Part shown: piece by piece, positions 28,986 through 37,639 of the stretch | Numbering within the stretch: the stretch's first letter is position 1 | Layout: every line of letters begins with the position of its first letter | Source: Paenibacillus sp. E222 | Lineage (GTDB): Bacteria; Bacillota; Bacilli; Paenibacillales; Paenibacillaceae | Length of the DNA: 64,000 nucleotides | Direction of reading: 5' to 3' | NCBI RefSeq assembly: GCF_013401555.1 | Contig: NZ_CP058552.1 | Location: forward strand, 1,054,001 to 1,118,000 | Notes under the pieces: generated by a model | What the model was told of the DNA's origin: nothing | The model's database searches: none | What the model saw: the letters and a program-made list of their open reading frames with translations, nothing else | Made by a program: the position numbers and the translations under genes

Positions 28986-29549
28986 ATGGATATAGATATG
29001 GACAAATCAAAATCATTATCGCTTGTTCACAATGAGAGGAGCGTGCAGTTTTGTATGGATGAAGCCCCTGTGACGTTTCACGTTGTGCCCATGCAAGAAG
29101 AACATGCGGAGCTCATCTGCGATTGGCAGTATGACCCGCCTTATAATATTTATAGCTGGCTGCCCTGGGAGCAAATGAAAGCACTTGAAGTAGAATTCGG
29201 CGATCCCCAGCTACGGAAGGAACAATATGCGGTGGTGCTGGGAGAGGATGAGCAGATTTGCGGTTTCGCTCAATACTTCCCGCTTGAAGGTGTCACCCGC
29301 ATTGGGCTTGGCATGCACCCCGATCGATGTGGCCATGGGCAAGGGAAGGCTTTTGTCTTGGCCATTGTGCAGGAAGCCATTCGCCGGAACCCTGCAAACG
29401 AAATTGATCTGGAAGTTCTGACCTGGAATGACCGGGCCATTCGCGTCTATCTCAAAGCCGGATTTGTTACGAAGGATACATACGAACGACAGACACCGAG
29501 CGGTTTGAAACCTTTTTACTGTATGGTCTATGAAGGTCCACGCGAATAA
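28986..29549 (+). CDS. GNAT family N-acetyltransferase
   Basis: 187 residues if the first ATG (MDIDMDKSKSL) is used; there is no clear ribosome binding site, and starts at 28998 or 29055 (MDEAPVTFHVVPM) are possible. GNAT features: ALEVEF, RIGLGMHPDRCGHGQGKAFV (acetyl-CoA pyrophosphate loop, modified R-x-x-G-x-G), then ENEIDLEVLTWNDRAIRVYLKAGF-type motif B, seen here as EIDLEVLTWNDRAIRVY followed by LKAGFV. The acetylated substrate cannot be read from the sequence. Monocistronic. Confidence 0.85.
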   Translation: MDIDMDKSKSLSLVHNERSVQFCMDEAPVTFHVVPMQEEHAELICDWQYDPPYNIYSWLPWEQMKALEVEFGDPQLRKEQYAVVLGEDEQICGFAQYFPLEGVTRIGLGMHPDRCGHGQGKAFVLAIVQEAIRRNPANEIDLEVLTWNDRAIRVYLKAGFVTKDTYERQTPSGLKPFYCMVYEGPRE

Positions 29550-29699
29550 ATAGTGCATAAAATCACCCTAAAAAGTCCCCGGTTATGTGATTAGTTCAAA
29601 AAATTACCACAAAATGCTATGATGTCACTACAGGTTCCGTTATAATGATATGGATAGTTTCAAGTTAGATGATCTTTCATTCTGGAGGGGACATAAGGG

Positions 29700-30059
29700 A
29701 TGCACAAATGGATCATGAGCGGGGTATTTTTTGCAGCGTGCGCTTTAGCTATTGTACTAATGTTTACGCTTCCAGGGAAAGAGGAAGTTGCAGAAGAAGC
29801 GAAACCGACGATGCCACAAGTTACAATGGATGCAGGACAGGCTGAGGCACTGGTCAAAGCAAACTGTATTACCTGCCACGGTGATCAGCTTCAAGGGGGT
29901 ATGGGCCCTAGTCTGCAGAAGATTGGTAGCCAGGACGATGTGGAGAAGATTTATACCACGATTGTCAAAGGTAAAAGCGGCGGTATGCCTTCGTTCAAAG
30001 ACAAGCTGAAGGATGAAGAAATCGCGAATATTGCGATGTGGCTGGCGGAGAAGAAGTAA
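29700..30059 (+). CDS. cccB: Membrane-anchored c-type cytochrome (c551-like)
   Basis: 119 residues starting MHKWIMSGVFFAACALAIV after GGAGGGG. An N-terminal hydrophobic segment (residues 5-24) anchors the protein; it contains a Cys (FAAC-A) that could be a lipobox, but the hydrophobic stretch continues beyond it, so a transmembrane anchor is as likely. An acidic linker leads to a single haem c domain: CITCH binds haem, GGMGPSLQKIG and the Met in GGMPSFKDKL supplies the axial ligand, ending NIAMWLAEKK. Resembles Bacillus CccB in size and layout; it passes electrons at the outer membrane face. Confidence 0.9.
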   Translation: MHKWIMSGVFFAACALAIVLMFTLPGKEEVAEEAKPTMPQVTMDAGQAEALVKANCITCHGDQLQGGMGPSLQKIGSQDDVEKIYTTIVKGKSGGMPSFKDKLKDEEIANIAMWLAEKK

Positions 30060-30232
30060 GGCTAGAAGACTAAGGCAGCGAATCATAGGATTCAGATTAC
30101 ACGCGTGTTAAAGCGAGGGACCCCAACCGTCCTTTCGCTCTCACGCATGCTCCAAGCCATCATCGCTCTGGATGCACCACGTAGTCGATCGTATTCCAGT
30201 GGTCGCTGAATTGATCAACTGTTCATAAGAAG

Positions 30233-30274
30233 AAGAGGCTCTTATTCCCCCTGTCGGGAGAGTAAGAGCCTCTT
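30233..30274. terminator. Hairpin between cccB and rbsK
   Basis: AAGAGGCTCTTA pairs with TAAGAGCCTCTT; the T content on either side is modest. Lies in a 339-nt gap (30060-30398) between convergent genes; a second imperfect hairpin near 30106-30145 has no T tail. No gene is seen there. Confidence 0.65.
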
Positions 30275-30398
30275 GGTCATATTCATGTGTTCAATGCGTA
30301 GGATGCTCCAGTAAGAAACATACGAGCCATGGCTATCCGGCTGCATAAGCGATCCCGATACAGCTGTCTATGACTCGTTCTAAGCAAAGCATCATACT

Positions 30399-31400
30399 TT
30401 ACGGCGTCTTTGCCTGCTGCTCAGCCAGGAAAGCCTCCACTTCACGTGCGAACGGCATCCCGGACTGGGCGCCGAGCTTCGTCACGGACAGCGCAGCCGC
30501 GCCCATGGCGAAGCCAACTGCTGCGTCCAGCGTCTCTCCGCGCGCAAGGGCTACCGCCAGCGCGCCGTTGAAGCAATCGCCAGCGCCGGTCGTATCGACG
30601 GCGCTTACGGCGTAGCCGCGCGCACGGCACGCGCCGGCACGCCCTGCCTGTACGCGGCCGCCAGGCGCCGCCGCGTATACAGCCCCCTCGGGGCCGAGCG
30701 TCGTGACGACAGCGGCCCCGAGGGATGCGGCGAGTTCTACGACCGCCGCATCCACGTCTTCCGGCCGGAGATCATCCCGGCCGGTGAGCAGGGCGAGCTC
30801 GCTGCGGTTCGGCGTGACGACGTCGACGCACCGCAGGAGCTCCTGGGGCAGACCCGGCACGGCAGGCGCCGGGTTGAGCACCACCAATGCGCTGCCTTCA
30901 GCCGCCAGTTGGGCGGCGCGGGTGACCGCAGGCAGCGGGATCTCCAGCTGCAGCAGCACCGCTGCGGCTGCAGTCAGGCTTTTTACCGTATCCGCCTCTT
31001 CCAGCATCGCAGGCACAACCTGACCATTCGCTCCGGGAATGACAATAATCCGGTTATCTCCTTTGGAGAGCCAGATGGAGGCCGTACCCGTAACGGTATC
31101 ATCCAGAATGCGAATCTGCGAGGCATCCGCCCCGCTTTCCGTCAGGCTGTGCAGTAGACGTTCACCAAACCCATCCGAACCTACCGCACCAATCATTGTT
31201 GTCTGTCCGCCCAGTCGTGCAGCAGCAACCGCCTGATTGGCGCCTTTGCCCCCGGCCAAATAGTGCAGTTCCTCCCCGCTCACCGTCTCGCCTTCCTCAG
31301 GGATGATGTCCGTCTTCACCACCAGATCCATATTGAGGCTGCCTACAACAGCAATAAGAGGTTTGTTCTGAATATCGTCTGACATGTATGCTTCACTCAT
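30399..31400 (-). CDS. rbsK: Ribokinase
   Basis: Phosphorylates D-ribose to ribose 5-phosphate; PfkB family. 333 residues, slightly longer than the usual 290-310. N-terminal VVGSLNMDLVV and the family signature GGKGANQAVAAARLG; the catalytic Asp is in DTTGAGDCFNGALAVAL with the anion hole GAGD. An Ala/Gly/Arg-rich stretch (AGRAGACRARGYAV) just before that motif is unusual. The central 30.43-30.93 kb is far more GC-rich than its surroundings (48 of 60 bases at 30601-30660 are G or C). No rbs transport genes are adjacent. Start MSEAYMSDD has no strong binding site; M6 is an alternative. Confidence 0.93.
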   Translation of the reverse strand: MSEAYMSDDIQNKPLIAVVGSLNMDLVVKTDIIPEEGETVSGEELHYLAGGKGANQAVAAARLGGQTTMIGAVGSDGFGERLLHSLTESGADASQIRILDDTVTGTASIWLSKGDNRIIVIPGANGQVVPAMLEEADTVKSLTAAAAVLLQLEIPLPAVTRAAQLAAEGSALVVLNPAPAVPGLPQELLRCVDVVTPNRSELALLTGRDDLRPEDVDAAVVELAASLGAAVVTTLGPEGAVYAAAPGGRVQAGRAGACRARGYAVSAVDTTGAGDCFNGALAVALARGETLDAAVGFAMGAAALSVTKLGAQSGMPFAREVEAFLAEQQAKTP

Positions 31401-31430
31401 TTCTGGTAGTGCGATAATAACCGATCCAGG

Positions 31431-31727
31431 TTATTCCGACCTCATTTTCTCAAAAGCCTCGTTATATTGCTCTGCTTCTTTAATATCTACAGATGTGATG
31501 CCACCTTCATCCCATGATGTGAGACGCAGTGTGACTGTTGTATAGTCAATCGTAATGAAAGGGTGATGATTGAACGCTTCCGAAATCGCTGCGACCTCGT
31601 CCACAAATGCAATCCCTTTCATGTAGTTGGAAAATACGAACTTGCGGACAATCCATCGTCCCTCTTCCAGTTCCCAGCCTTCCAGCCTTCCCAGATGAGC
31701 TTCGACTTCCTCTTGCGTAAAAACCAT
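31431..31727 (-). CDS. phhB: 4a-hydroxytetrahydrobiopterin dehydratase (PCD/DCoH)
   Basis: Dehydrates pterin-4a-carbinolamine, recycling tetrahydropterin cofactors. 98 residues starting MVFTQEEVEAHLGRLEGWEL after GGGGAGGAAG. The active-site motif EAFNHHPFITIDYTTVTLRL with the catalytic His pair and the later TSWDEGGIT are typical. No aromatic amino acid hydroxylase gene is nearby, so here it may serve another pterin reaction; some bacterial members are thought to act in molybdopterin or folate metabolism. Gap to rbsK is 30 bases on the same strand, so possibly cotranscribed. Confidence 0.93.
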   Translation of the reverse strand: MVFTQEEVEAHLGRLEGWELEEGRWIVRKFVFSNYMKGIAFVDEVAAISEAFNHHPFITIDYTTVTLRLTSWDEGGITSVDIKEAEQYNEAFEKMRSE

Positions 31728-31979
31728 ACGTTATCTTCCTCCCCATATGATGGCTCATCACAGACACCTGTCCATGCTGCCACCGAAACCTTTGGTGCTA
31801 CCATAGCAACCCAAACGCATAGGTCCACCGCCCTGCGGTTCGCCCGTTTCATGACTATCATCTTACCACGGACAAGCCTCAAATTCCAATAGTACAAATG
31901 GCGCTAGATCCACTAACCATAAGGCTTTAGGGAGATTCTCCAACCCGGTTTTCCATGCCAAATATCTTATGTGTGCATA

Positions 31980-32273
31980 CTAAATGAGTGGTACAAAAGT
32001 CAGCTCTTCTTCACCTATTAAGATATGAATTCGGTGCTGATCCTTGTCATGAATGACCACTCCACTTCCTACCGGAATGACCGCTTCCTCACCCAGCGCA
32101 TAGAACAGATCTTCCGCCAGCGCCTCATCCACTTCGAGCTGCTCTGTTACACCAAGGCGTGACCATTCTTCCTCATCCATCTCAAAGAAAACATAGCGGT
32201 CCGGTATTCGGCCTATAGCCTCTGTCAAATCTGTCAATATTCCTTCATAATCCCGTCCATGCTTTACGCCCAT
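31980..32273 (-). CDS. Hypothetical small acidic protein
   Basis: 97 residues starting MGVKHGRDYEGILTDLTEAIG after AGGAGTGA. Acidic (many Asp/Glu; ALAEDLFYALGEEAVIPVG), with a beta-rich C-terminus (VVIHDKDQHRIHILIGEEELTFVPLI). No signal peptide, membrane segment or recognised motif. Monocistronic, facing away from motA. Confidence 0.65.
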   Translation of the reverse strand: MGVKHGRDYEGILTDLTEAIGRIPDRYVFFEMDEEEWSRLGVTEQLEVDEALAEDLFYALGEEAVIPVGSGVVIHDKDQHRIHILIGEEELTFVPLI

Positions 32274-32339
32274 TGGCTTTTCACTCCTATTTGGCCCCTA
32301 AGGAGCAGATTTGATCTTATTATACCTGAAAATAACCCT

Positions 32340-32366
32340 TAAAAAAAAAGGCCATCTGGTCGATAA
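32340..32366 (+). promoter_or_regulatory. Sigma-D (flagellar) promoter of motAB
   Basis: TAAA (32340-32343), 15-nt spacer, GTCGATAA (32359-32366), one mismatch to the sigma-D consensus TAAA-N15-GCCGATAA. Start near 32372, about 135 nt before motA. B. subtilis motAB is sigma-D dependent. Confidence 0.85.
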
Positions 32367-32507
32367 ATACTATACATGACCGTTTTAACTGTTTCTGCAT
32401 CCCTAAAGGATGCCTAACATTAAACGGATTGCGGTGTAACGTTCGTCCGGAAGCCCGAATAAAGCCGCTTGAAAGGATTCAATTTTATCTCATGGATGAG
32501 GTGTATG

Positions 32508-33308
32508 ATGGAAATTTCAACGATTATCGGACTAGTTTTAGGGCTGGTTTCACTTGTATTGGGTATGTTCCTGAAGGGTGCGCCCCTAATCAACCTGGTT
32601 AACAACCCGGCAGCCTACGTTATTATTTTTGTTGGTACGGCAGCAACTATTTTCATGGCATTTCCCATGTCTGAAGTTAAAAAAATCCCCAAGCTTTTCG
32701 GGGTACTGTTCAAAAAGCAACAACTGATTGACCGTGTTTCTCTAATCGGCACATTTATGGACTGGGCTTCCACTACCCGTCGTGAAGGTTTGCTCGCACT
32801 TGAATCGAAAGTCGAAGATATTGATGATCAGTTCCTGCGCGGCGGTATGCGTATGATTATTGACGGCAATGATCAGGAATTTGTAAGTGATGTACTCATG
32901 GAAGATATTCATGCTACAGAAGAGCGCCATCGTGGCGGTGCCTTGATCTTCGCTCAAGCGGGGATGTATGCACCAACGCTCGGGGTACTCGGGGCCGTTG
33001 TAGGTCTCATTGCAGCGCTTGCCGATCTCAGTGATATGGAAAAGCTCTCGCATGCGATTGCAGCGGCGTTTATCGCGACACTTCTCGGTATCTTCAGTGG
33101 TTACGTGTTGTGGCATCCGATGTCCAATAAACTGAAGCGGATGTCCAAAAAAGAGATGGAAATCAAGCTGATGATGGTTGAAGGCTTGTTATCCATACAA
33201 TCTGGTGTATCCACCATTGCCATTAATCAAAAATTATCTGTATTCCTGACACCTTCCGAACGTAGACAGTTGGAAGAGAAGGAGGGCTCATCAGGTGAAA
33301 AAGGCTAA
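32508..33308 (+). CDS. motA: Flagellar motor stator protein MotA
   Basis: Proton-channel stator subunit in the cytoplasmic membrane. 266 residues from ATG 32508 (MEISTIIGLVLGLVSL), the second of two tandem ATGs after GAGGTG. Four membrane segments with a large cytoplasmic loop (DDQFLRGGMRMIIDGNDQEF) that contacts the rotor, and the conserved Pro-containing GMYAPTLGVLGAVVGLIAAL and FIATLLGIFSGYVLWHP segments. Overlaps motB by 14 bases. Confidence 0.95.
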   Translation: MEISTIIGLVLGLVSLVLGMFLKGAPLINLVNNPAAYVIIFVGTAATIFMAFPMSEVKKIPKLFGVLFKKQQLIDRVSLIGTFMDWASTTRREGLLALESKVEDIDDQFLRGGMRMIIDGNDQEFVSDVLMEDIHATEERHRGGALIFAQAGMYAPTLGVLGAVVGLIAALADLSDMEKLSHAIAAAFIATLLGIFSGYVLWHPMSNKLKRMSKKEMEIKLMMVEGLLSIQSGVSTIAINQKLSVFLTPSERRQLEEKEGSSGEKG

Positions 33309-34113
33309 AAAACACGAACCGCATGAAGAACATATAGACGAGAGTTGGTTGCTTCCCTACTCCGACTTGATGACCTTGTTGCTCGCTCTGTTTATCACAT
33401 TATTCTCTATGAGCTCTATAGATGCAACGAAGTTTGAACAGATGGCTTCCGCACTGAGCAGCGCATTGAACGGTGGTTCGGGTGTACTGGATCATACCTC
33501 CATGAACCCTACAGAATCTACTACAGATTTGGGCAAGAACAAACAGCAGCCTGAAGATATCACCAAAAAGACACAAGCTCAGATTACAGATGCGCAGATG
33601 GCTCAGAAAGAACAGGAAGATCTGGAGAAACTCAAGAAACGGCTTGATCAATATATTCAGAAAAACGGGCTTTCCGATCAGCTGAATACGAAGCTGAATC
33701 AGTCTGAGCTCAAGATCACAATCAGTGATAACGCCCTGTTCTCCTCTGGCCGGGCTGATGTTAAACCCGAGTCACGCTCGCTGGCCAAAGCCATCTCGAG
33801 CATGCTGCAAGAGTTCCCGGAATATGAGGTCGTTGTGTCTGGTCATACTGATAATGTTCCCATTTCGAACAGCCAATATAAGGATAACTGGGATTTGAGT
33901 GCCGATCGAGCACTGAATTTCCTCAAAATTCTGTTATTGAATGAGGCGCTGGACCCTTCGAAGTTCACACCTAGCGGTTATGGGGAGTATCACCCAGTCG
34001 CTAGCAACCAAACGGATGCTGGACGAGCTCAAAACCGTAGGGTAGAAGTTTCGATTATCCGGAAATATCAGAGTAACAACACGGCCGTGAAAGCAGTCGG
34101 ACAAGGTAACTAA
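33295..34113 (+). CDS. motB: Flagellar motor stator protein MotB
   Basis: Partner of MotA that anchors the stator to peptidoglycan. 272 residues from GTG 33295 with AAGGAGGG inside the end of motA. The single membrane helix carries the proton-binding Asp in PYSDLMTLLLALFITLFSM near residue 23. A charged coiled-coil-like linker with many Gln/Lys (residues 85-125) precedes the OmpA/MotB peptidoglycan-binding domain (VVVSGHTDNVPI, LSADRALNFLK, NRRVEVSII). The presence of Asp and the PomB/MotB choice does not by itself decide proton versus sodium use. Confidence 0.95.
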   Translation: MKKAKKHEPHEEHIDESWLLPYSDLMTLLLALFITLFSMSSIDATKFEQMASALSSALNGGSGVLDHTSMNPTESTTDLGKNKQQPEDITKKTQAQITDAQMAQKEQEDLEKLKKRLDQYIQKNGLSDQLNTKLNQSELKITISDNALFSSGRADVKPESRSLAKAISSMLQEFPEYEVVVSGHTDNVPISNSQYKDNWDLSADRALNFLKILLLNEALDPSKFTPSGYGEYHPVASNQTDAGRAQNRRVEVSIIRKYQSNNTAVKAVGQGN

Positions 34114-34143
34114 AGAATCGTTCGTTGTAGCAAACGAATGCTT

Positions 34144-34181
34144 AAGGCACTCTCCTTCATACCAGAAGAGTGCCTTTTTTT
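34144..34181 (+). terminator. Terminator of motAB
   Basis: AAGGCACTCT pairs with AGAGTGCCTT, followed by a T run. Confidence 0.92.
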
Positions 34182-34198
34182 CTATCCACTGATATGAA

Positions 34199-34232
34199 AA
34201 GGCGCTGCTTCCCTTGAGAGAAGCAGCGCCTT
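34199..34232 (-). terminator. Terminator of rluF
   Basis: AAGGCGCTGCTTC pairs with GAAGCAGCGCCTT around a short loop; minus-strand tail TTTTC. Confidence 0.8.
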
Positions 34233-34244
34233 AGTTATCATCAT

Positions 34245-34946
34245 TTATTCCATATTGTAATCTAGCAGAGTGCTTAATTCCGATTTTTCTGCGGCTGTCA
34301 GTTCTCTCCAGGTTCCTGTGGCCTGTTCCCCGAGATGAATGTTCATAATACGAATCCGCTTCAATTTCCGAACCTCATAGCCAAATGCACTGCACATCCG
34401 GCGAATTTGACGGTTTTTTCCCTCCGTCAAAATAATGCGGAACACCCGCTCAGATATACGAGTCACAGTACAAGGAAGCGTCATTTCACCAAGGATCTTG
34501 ACCCCTGTGCTCATGCCTCTCAAGAAACTTGGCGTTACCGCACGGTCCACGGTCACAATATATTCTTTCTCATGGCGTCCTTCTGCCCTTAGAATTCGAT
34601 TGACGATATCACCATCATTGGTCATCAGAATCAAACCTTCCGAATCCTTATCCAAGCGACCAATGGGGAAAATGCGCTCTTTGTGCCCTACAAAATCAAC
34701 GATATTCCCTTGAATATGCCGCTCCGTTGTACTCGTTATTCCGACAGGTTTATTGAGCGCAATATATACGTGTTTCCGTTTTTCCTTAATAGGTTGACCA
34801 TTAATTCGTACATCATCGCCATCTTCAGCTTGACTGCCCAGCTCTGCCGTCACTCCATTAATCGTTACTTTCCCGCTCTCCACCAATCTGTCTGCTTCCC
34901 GACGGGAACAAAAACCTGTTTCACTAATAAATTTATTAATACGCAA
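34245..34946 (-). CDS. rluF: 23S rRNA pseudouridine synthase, RluF type
   Basis: RsuA/RluB/E/F family; RluF modifies uridine 2604 (and tRNA-Tyr) in E. coli. 233 residues from TTG 34946 (MRINKFISETGFCSRREADR) with GAGGTGA upstream. N-terminal S4 RNA-binding domain (RREADRLVESGKVTING), then the catalytic Asp in IFPIGRLDKDSEGLILMT and the later GKNRQIRRMCSAFGYEV. No extra domain. It starts 18 bases after the histidine kinase stop, suggesting one transcript. Confidence 0.88.
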   Translation of the reverse strand: MRINKFISETGFCSRREADRLVESGKVTINGVTAELGSQAEDGDDVRINGQPIKEKRKHVYIALNKPVGITSTTERHIQGNIVDFVGHKERIFPIGRLDKDSEGLILMTNDGDIVNRILRAEGRHEKEYIVTVDRAVTPSFLRGMSTGVKILGEMTLPCTVTRISERVFRIILTEGKNRQIRRMCSAFGYEVRKLKRIRIMNIHLGEQATGTWRELTAAEKSELSTLLDYNME

Positions 34947-34964
34947 AAGGTAATCTCACCTCAT

Positions 34965-37304
34965 CTAGTTCTCTTCGTCTGTAGGTTCATTGTCCGTCTT
35001 ATGCTCTTCCTCTGTACGCTCCGTTTGCTGTTGGGAGGCAGGCAGGTCGATAATGACGGTCGTCCCCTTGTTCATGACGCTTTTGATATCCATCATGCCC
35101 TTATGTGATTGAATAATGCGCTGGCTGACCATCAGGCCAAGCCCTGTTCCCGATTCCTTGCTTGTAAAGAATGGTTCCCCCAGCTTGGGCATTAATTCTT
35201 CTGGAATTCCAGTGCCTTCATCCTTAATTTCAATCCGAACCCGACTGTTCTCTTGGTCAGGATTGAGTTTAATTCGAATATTACCCCCGTCTGGCATAGC
35301 CTCCATGCCGTTCTTCAGCAAGTTAATGAAGACCTGCTTCAACTGGTTCTCTTCACAGTGTACCATAGCTGAATCGGATGAAGCATTCAGTATAAATTCC
35401 ACACCATGCAGATGTGCCTGACTGTCCAGCAATGATATAACATCTCCCAGAATGAAGCGAATATCCCGCTCTTGAAAATGAACCGCCTGTGGTTTGGCAA
35501 GTATCAGAAACTCACCCACAATAAGATTAATTCGATCCAGCTCGGACAGCATCAAGTCCAAGTGTCGATGATTAAGCTTGTTCGTCTCTTGTTGGAGCTG
35601 AAGGAACCCACGCAGGGTCGTAAGCGGATTACGTATCTCATGCGCAACACCGGCTGCCAGCTGGCCTACCGTCGTCAGTTTCTCGGAACGTCTGAGCAAC
35701 TCCTCCATACGGTTACGGCTGGTAATATCCCTTGATACGCTGATCAATGCGGTAATCTCGCCTGCTTCATCCCGAACTGGTGCTGTACTCACACTGACTT
35801 CGACACGGCTGCCATCCTTCTTCATCCACGTCGTTTCATTGGAAGTAATAGACATACCCTCAATCAACTGGGCATGCTGCTCTTCCATCTCCTCTTCAGT
35901 ACCAGGAGGGATAATCTTCAATTTGCGGCCTTCCACTTCACGACTGCGCCAGCCGTACAACTGCTCAAAGGCACGATTCACCCGCAAAACATTTCCATCC
36001 AGATCCGTAATATGAATCGCGTCTGCCGTTTGGTTAATGATCGATTCCAAATGCTCTTTTACCGCACGATTTTCTTCATACATCTGTTTCAGACGATTCG
36101 TATAATGTCCTAAATTACGAATCATGGCATTAATGCGATTCGCTAATTGCCCCAGTTCATCTTTCCTTCTCACTTTGAGACGGAAATCAAAGTGACCGTC
36201 AGCCACATCATTCACTTTGCCCAAAATAGATTGAATAGGACGCGTAATGTAGCCTGCGAGCAAATAGCTGCCAAAGATCACAATCTCCAGCAAAACAAGC
36301 GAAATCGAGGCATGGCTAACCAGTTGTTCCGATACCATTGAGGATATTTGCTTATAGTCCATGACAATACTAATCACATATGATGATTCATTGGGGGTGA
36401 ATATCGGAATGAAACTTTTGAGCACTTTCTGTTCATGAGTTTCACTGACAAAGGATACATTCTGCCCAGTACGAATTGCCCGTACCACCGCCTTGTGATC
36501 CTCTTCTGCGGCACCATATTGATAGGTACCAAAACGAATTGGCCTGTTATTCAACTTGTTATGGTTCGTATCCCTTCCGTCATTACTCATGCTCGAGCTA
36601 CCGAAGGTCAATGGATTAATGCCCGTAATCTCCAGAATCGAAGGATTCACTTCACGAATCTTATTCAAAATCTCGTCTGGACCAGAGATCTTCACATAGT
36701 CGTCAACAGCGGCATTATTATAGAAGGGATTGATTATGTAATTCCTCTTCCCATCATGATAGTAACCCCAGATATCAACATCTGACGGATTGGACGTAGA
36801 GTATTCGAATCCATCTGACCAAAAATGGTCCAATTTCTGTCCCTGTGAAATCGTAACCTGATTATTTTCGAACAGCTGTTTAAATGCCTGATACCAGTAC
36901 GTCATGGATTTGGTAGACAATCCAATCTCCTTTGGATCGGAGGACCGGGTAACCACAATATCATCATCCGTTTGCTCCATCAACGAAATGTGGGAGACAC
37001 CGACTTTTTCACTCATGCGAACCAGGTCTTCATTTGTGATATTATTAATATTCGGGTCCAGCTCTTCCGCTGCCATTACAGAGGCCAGCCATAGATTGTT
37101 CCCAATTTGTCGTTTTACATATTCCGAACTGGACTGACTCTGTTCGACAGCAATTGCAATCTGTTTGGCTGTAAGCACCATCTTGGTTTCGCTGTCCTGC
37201 CTTAGATTCTCTTCTGTAGTATAATAACTCAGTGCTATATTCAAAACCAAAATGACGAGCACCGAGCACGACATAATCATGGATAATTTCGTTTTAATAG
37301 ACAA
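34965..37304 (-). CDS. Membrane sensor histidine kinase with PAS domain
   Basis: 779 residues from TTG 37304 (MSIKTKLSMIMSCSVLVIL) with GAGAGGTGA upstream. Layout: membrane helix at residues 9-28, a 300-residue extracellular sensor region of Cache-like appearance, second membrane helix at about 331-352, HAMP domain (about 353-405), PAS (415-530, IINQTADAIHITDLDGNVLRV), HisKA with the phosphorylated His in GVAHEIRNPLTTLRGF near residue 555, and HATPase_c with LKNGMEAMPDGG, DEGTGIP and GTGLGLMVSQRII. No response regulator is adjacent, so it is an orphan kinase of the sporulation KinA-E type and Spo0F is a plausible target (inference). C-terminus is charged and disordered. Confidence 0.92.
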   Translation of the reverse strand: MSIKTKLSMIMSCSVLVILVLNIALSYYTTEENLRQDSETKMVLTAKQIAIAVEQSQSSSEYVKRQIGNNLWLASVMAAEELDPNINNITNEDLVRMSEKVGVSHISLMEQTDDDIVVTRSSDPKEIGLSTKSMTYWYQAFKQLFENNQVTISQGQKLDHFWSDGFEYSTSNPSDVDIWGYYHDGKRNYIINPFYNNAAVDDYVKISGPDEILNKIREVNPSILEITGINPLTFGSSSMSNDGRDTNHNKLNNRPIRFGTYQYGAAEEDHKAVVRAIRTGQNVSFVSETHEQKVLKSFIPIFTPNESSYVISIVMDYKQISSMVSEQLVSHASISLVLLEIVIFGSYLLAGYITRPIQSILGKVNDVADGHFDFRLKVRRKDELGQLANRINAMIRNLGHYTNRLKQMYEENRAVKEHLESIINQTADAIHITDLDGNVLRVNRAFEQLYGWRSREVEGRKLKIIPPGTEEEMEEQHAQLIEGMSITSNETTWMKKDGSRVEVSVSTAPVRDEAGEITALISVSRDITSRNRMEELLRRSEKLTTVGQLAAGVAHEIRNPLTTLRGFLQLQQETNKLNHRHLDLMLSELDRINLIVGEFLILAKPQAVHFQERDIRFILGDVISLLDSQAHLHGVEFILNASSDSAMVHCEENQLKQVFINLLKNGMEAMPDGGNIRIKLNPDQENSRVRIEIKDEGTGIPEELMPKLGEPFFTSKESGTGLGLMVSQRIIQSHKGMMDIKSVMNKGTTVIIDLPASQQQTERTEEEHKTDNEPTDEEN

Positions 37305-37492
37305 CTTTTTCGTTCACCTCTCGGCTTGTACCCTCTGGCGATATATGGCAAAACCTATATCCATCATAACTGTTGTATGTCTATTTGAAAAGGATAATTG
37401 ACCCTTGTCCAAAAGTTACCGCTTGGCTGAAAAACGCGAAATCAATTGTATTTTGTCATTTCCATGCCTACAATGGGAATAACCACTAAGAA

Positions 37493-37574
37493 TTGTACAC
37501 AAATCCACAGGCATGTGGATAGTATGTTCATAACTATGTGAGCAACTCGCTGGTTATCCACATACTTATACACA
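37493..37574. promoter_or_regulatory. Cluster of four DnaA-box-like sites
   Basis: TTATCCACA (37554-37562) and TTATACACA (37566-37574) fit TTATNCACA exactly; TTGTACACA (37493-37501) and the reverse-strand CTATCCACA (37514-37522) have one mismatch. All lie in the 335-nt gap between the kinase and tadA. No dnaA gene is in the window. Confidence 0.7.
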
Positions 37575-37639
37575 ACATGTTAACAAACGAATGTTTGTTC
37601 GCCGCACAAAACGCTCTTTGGAAGGGGTTTTACATTTTA

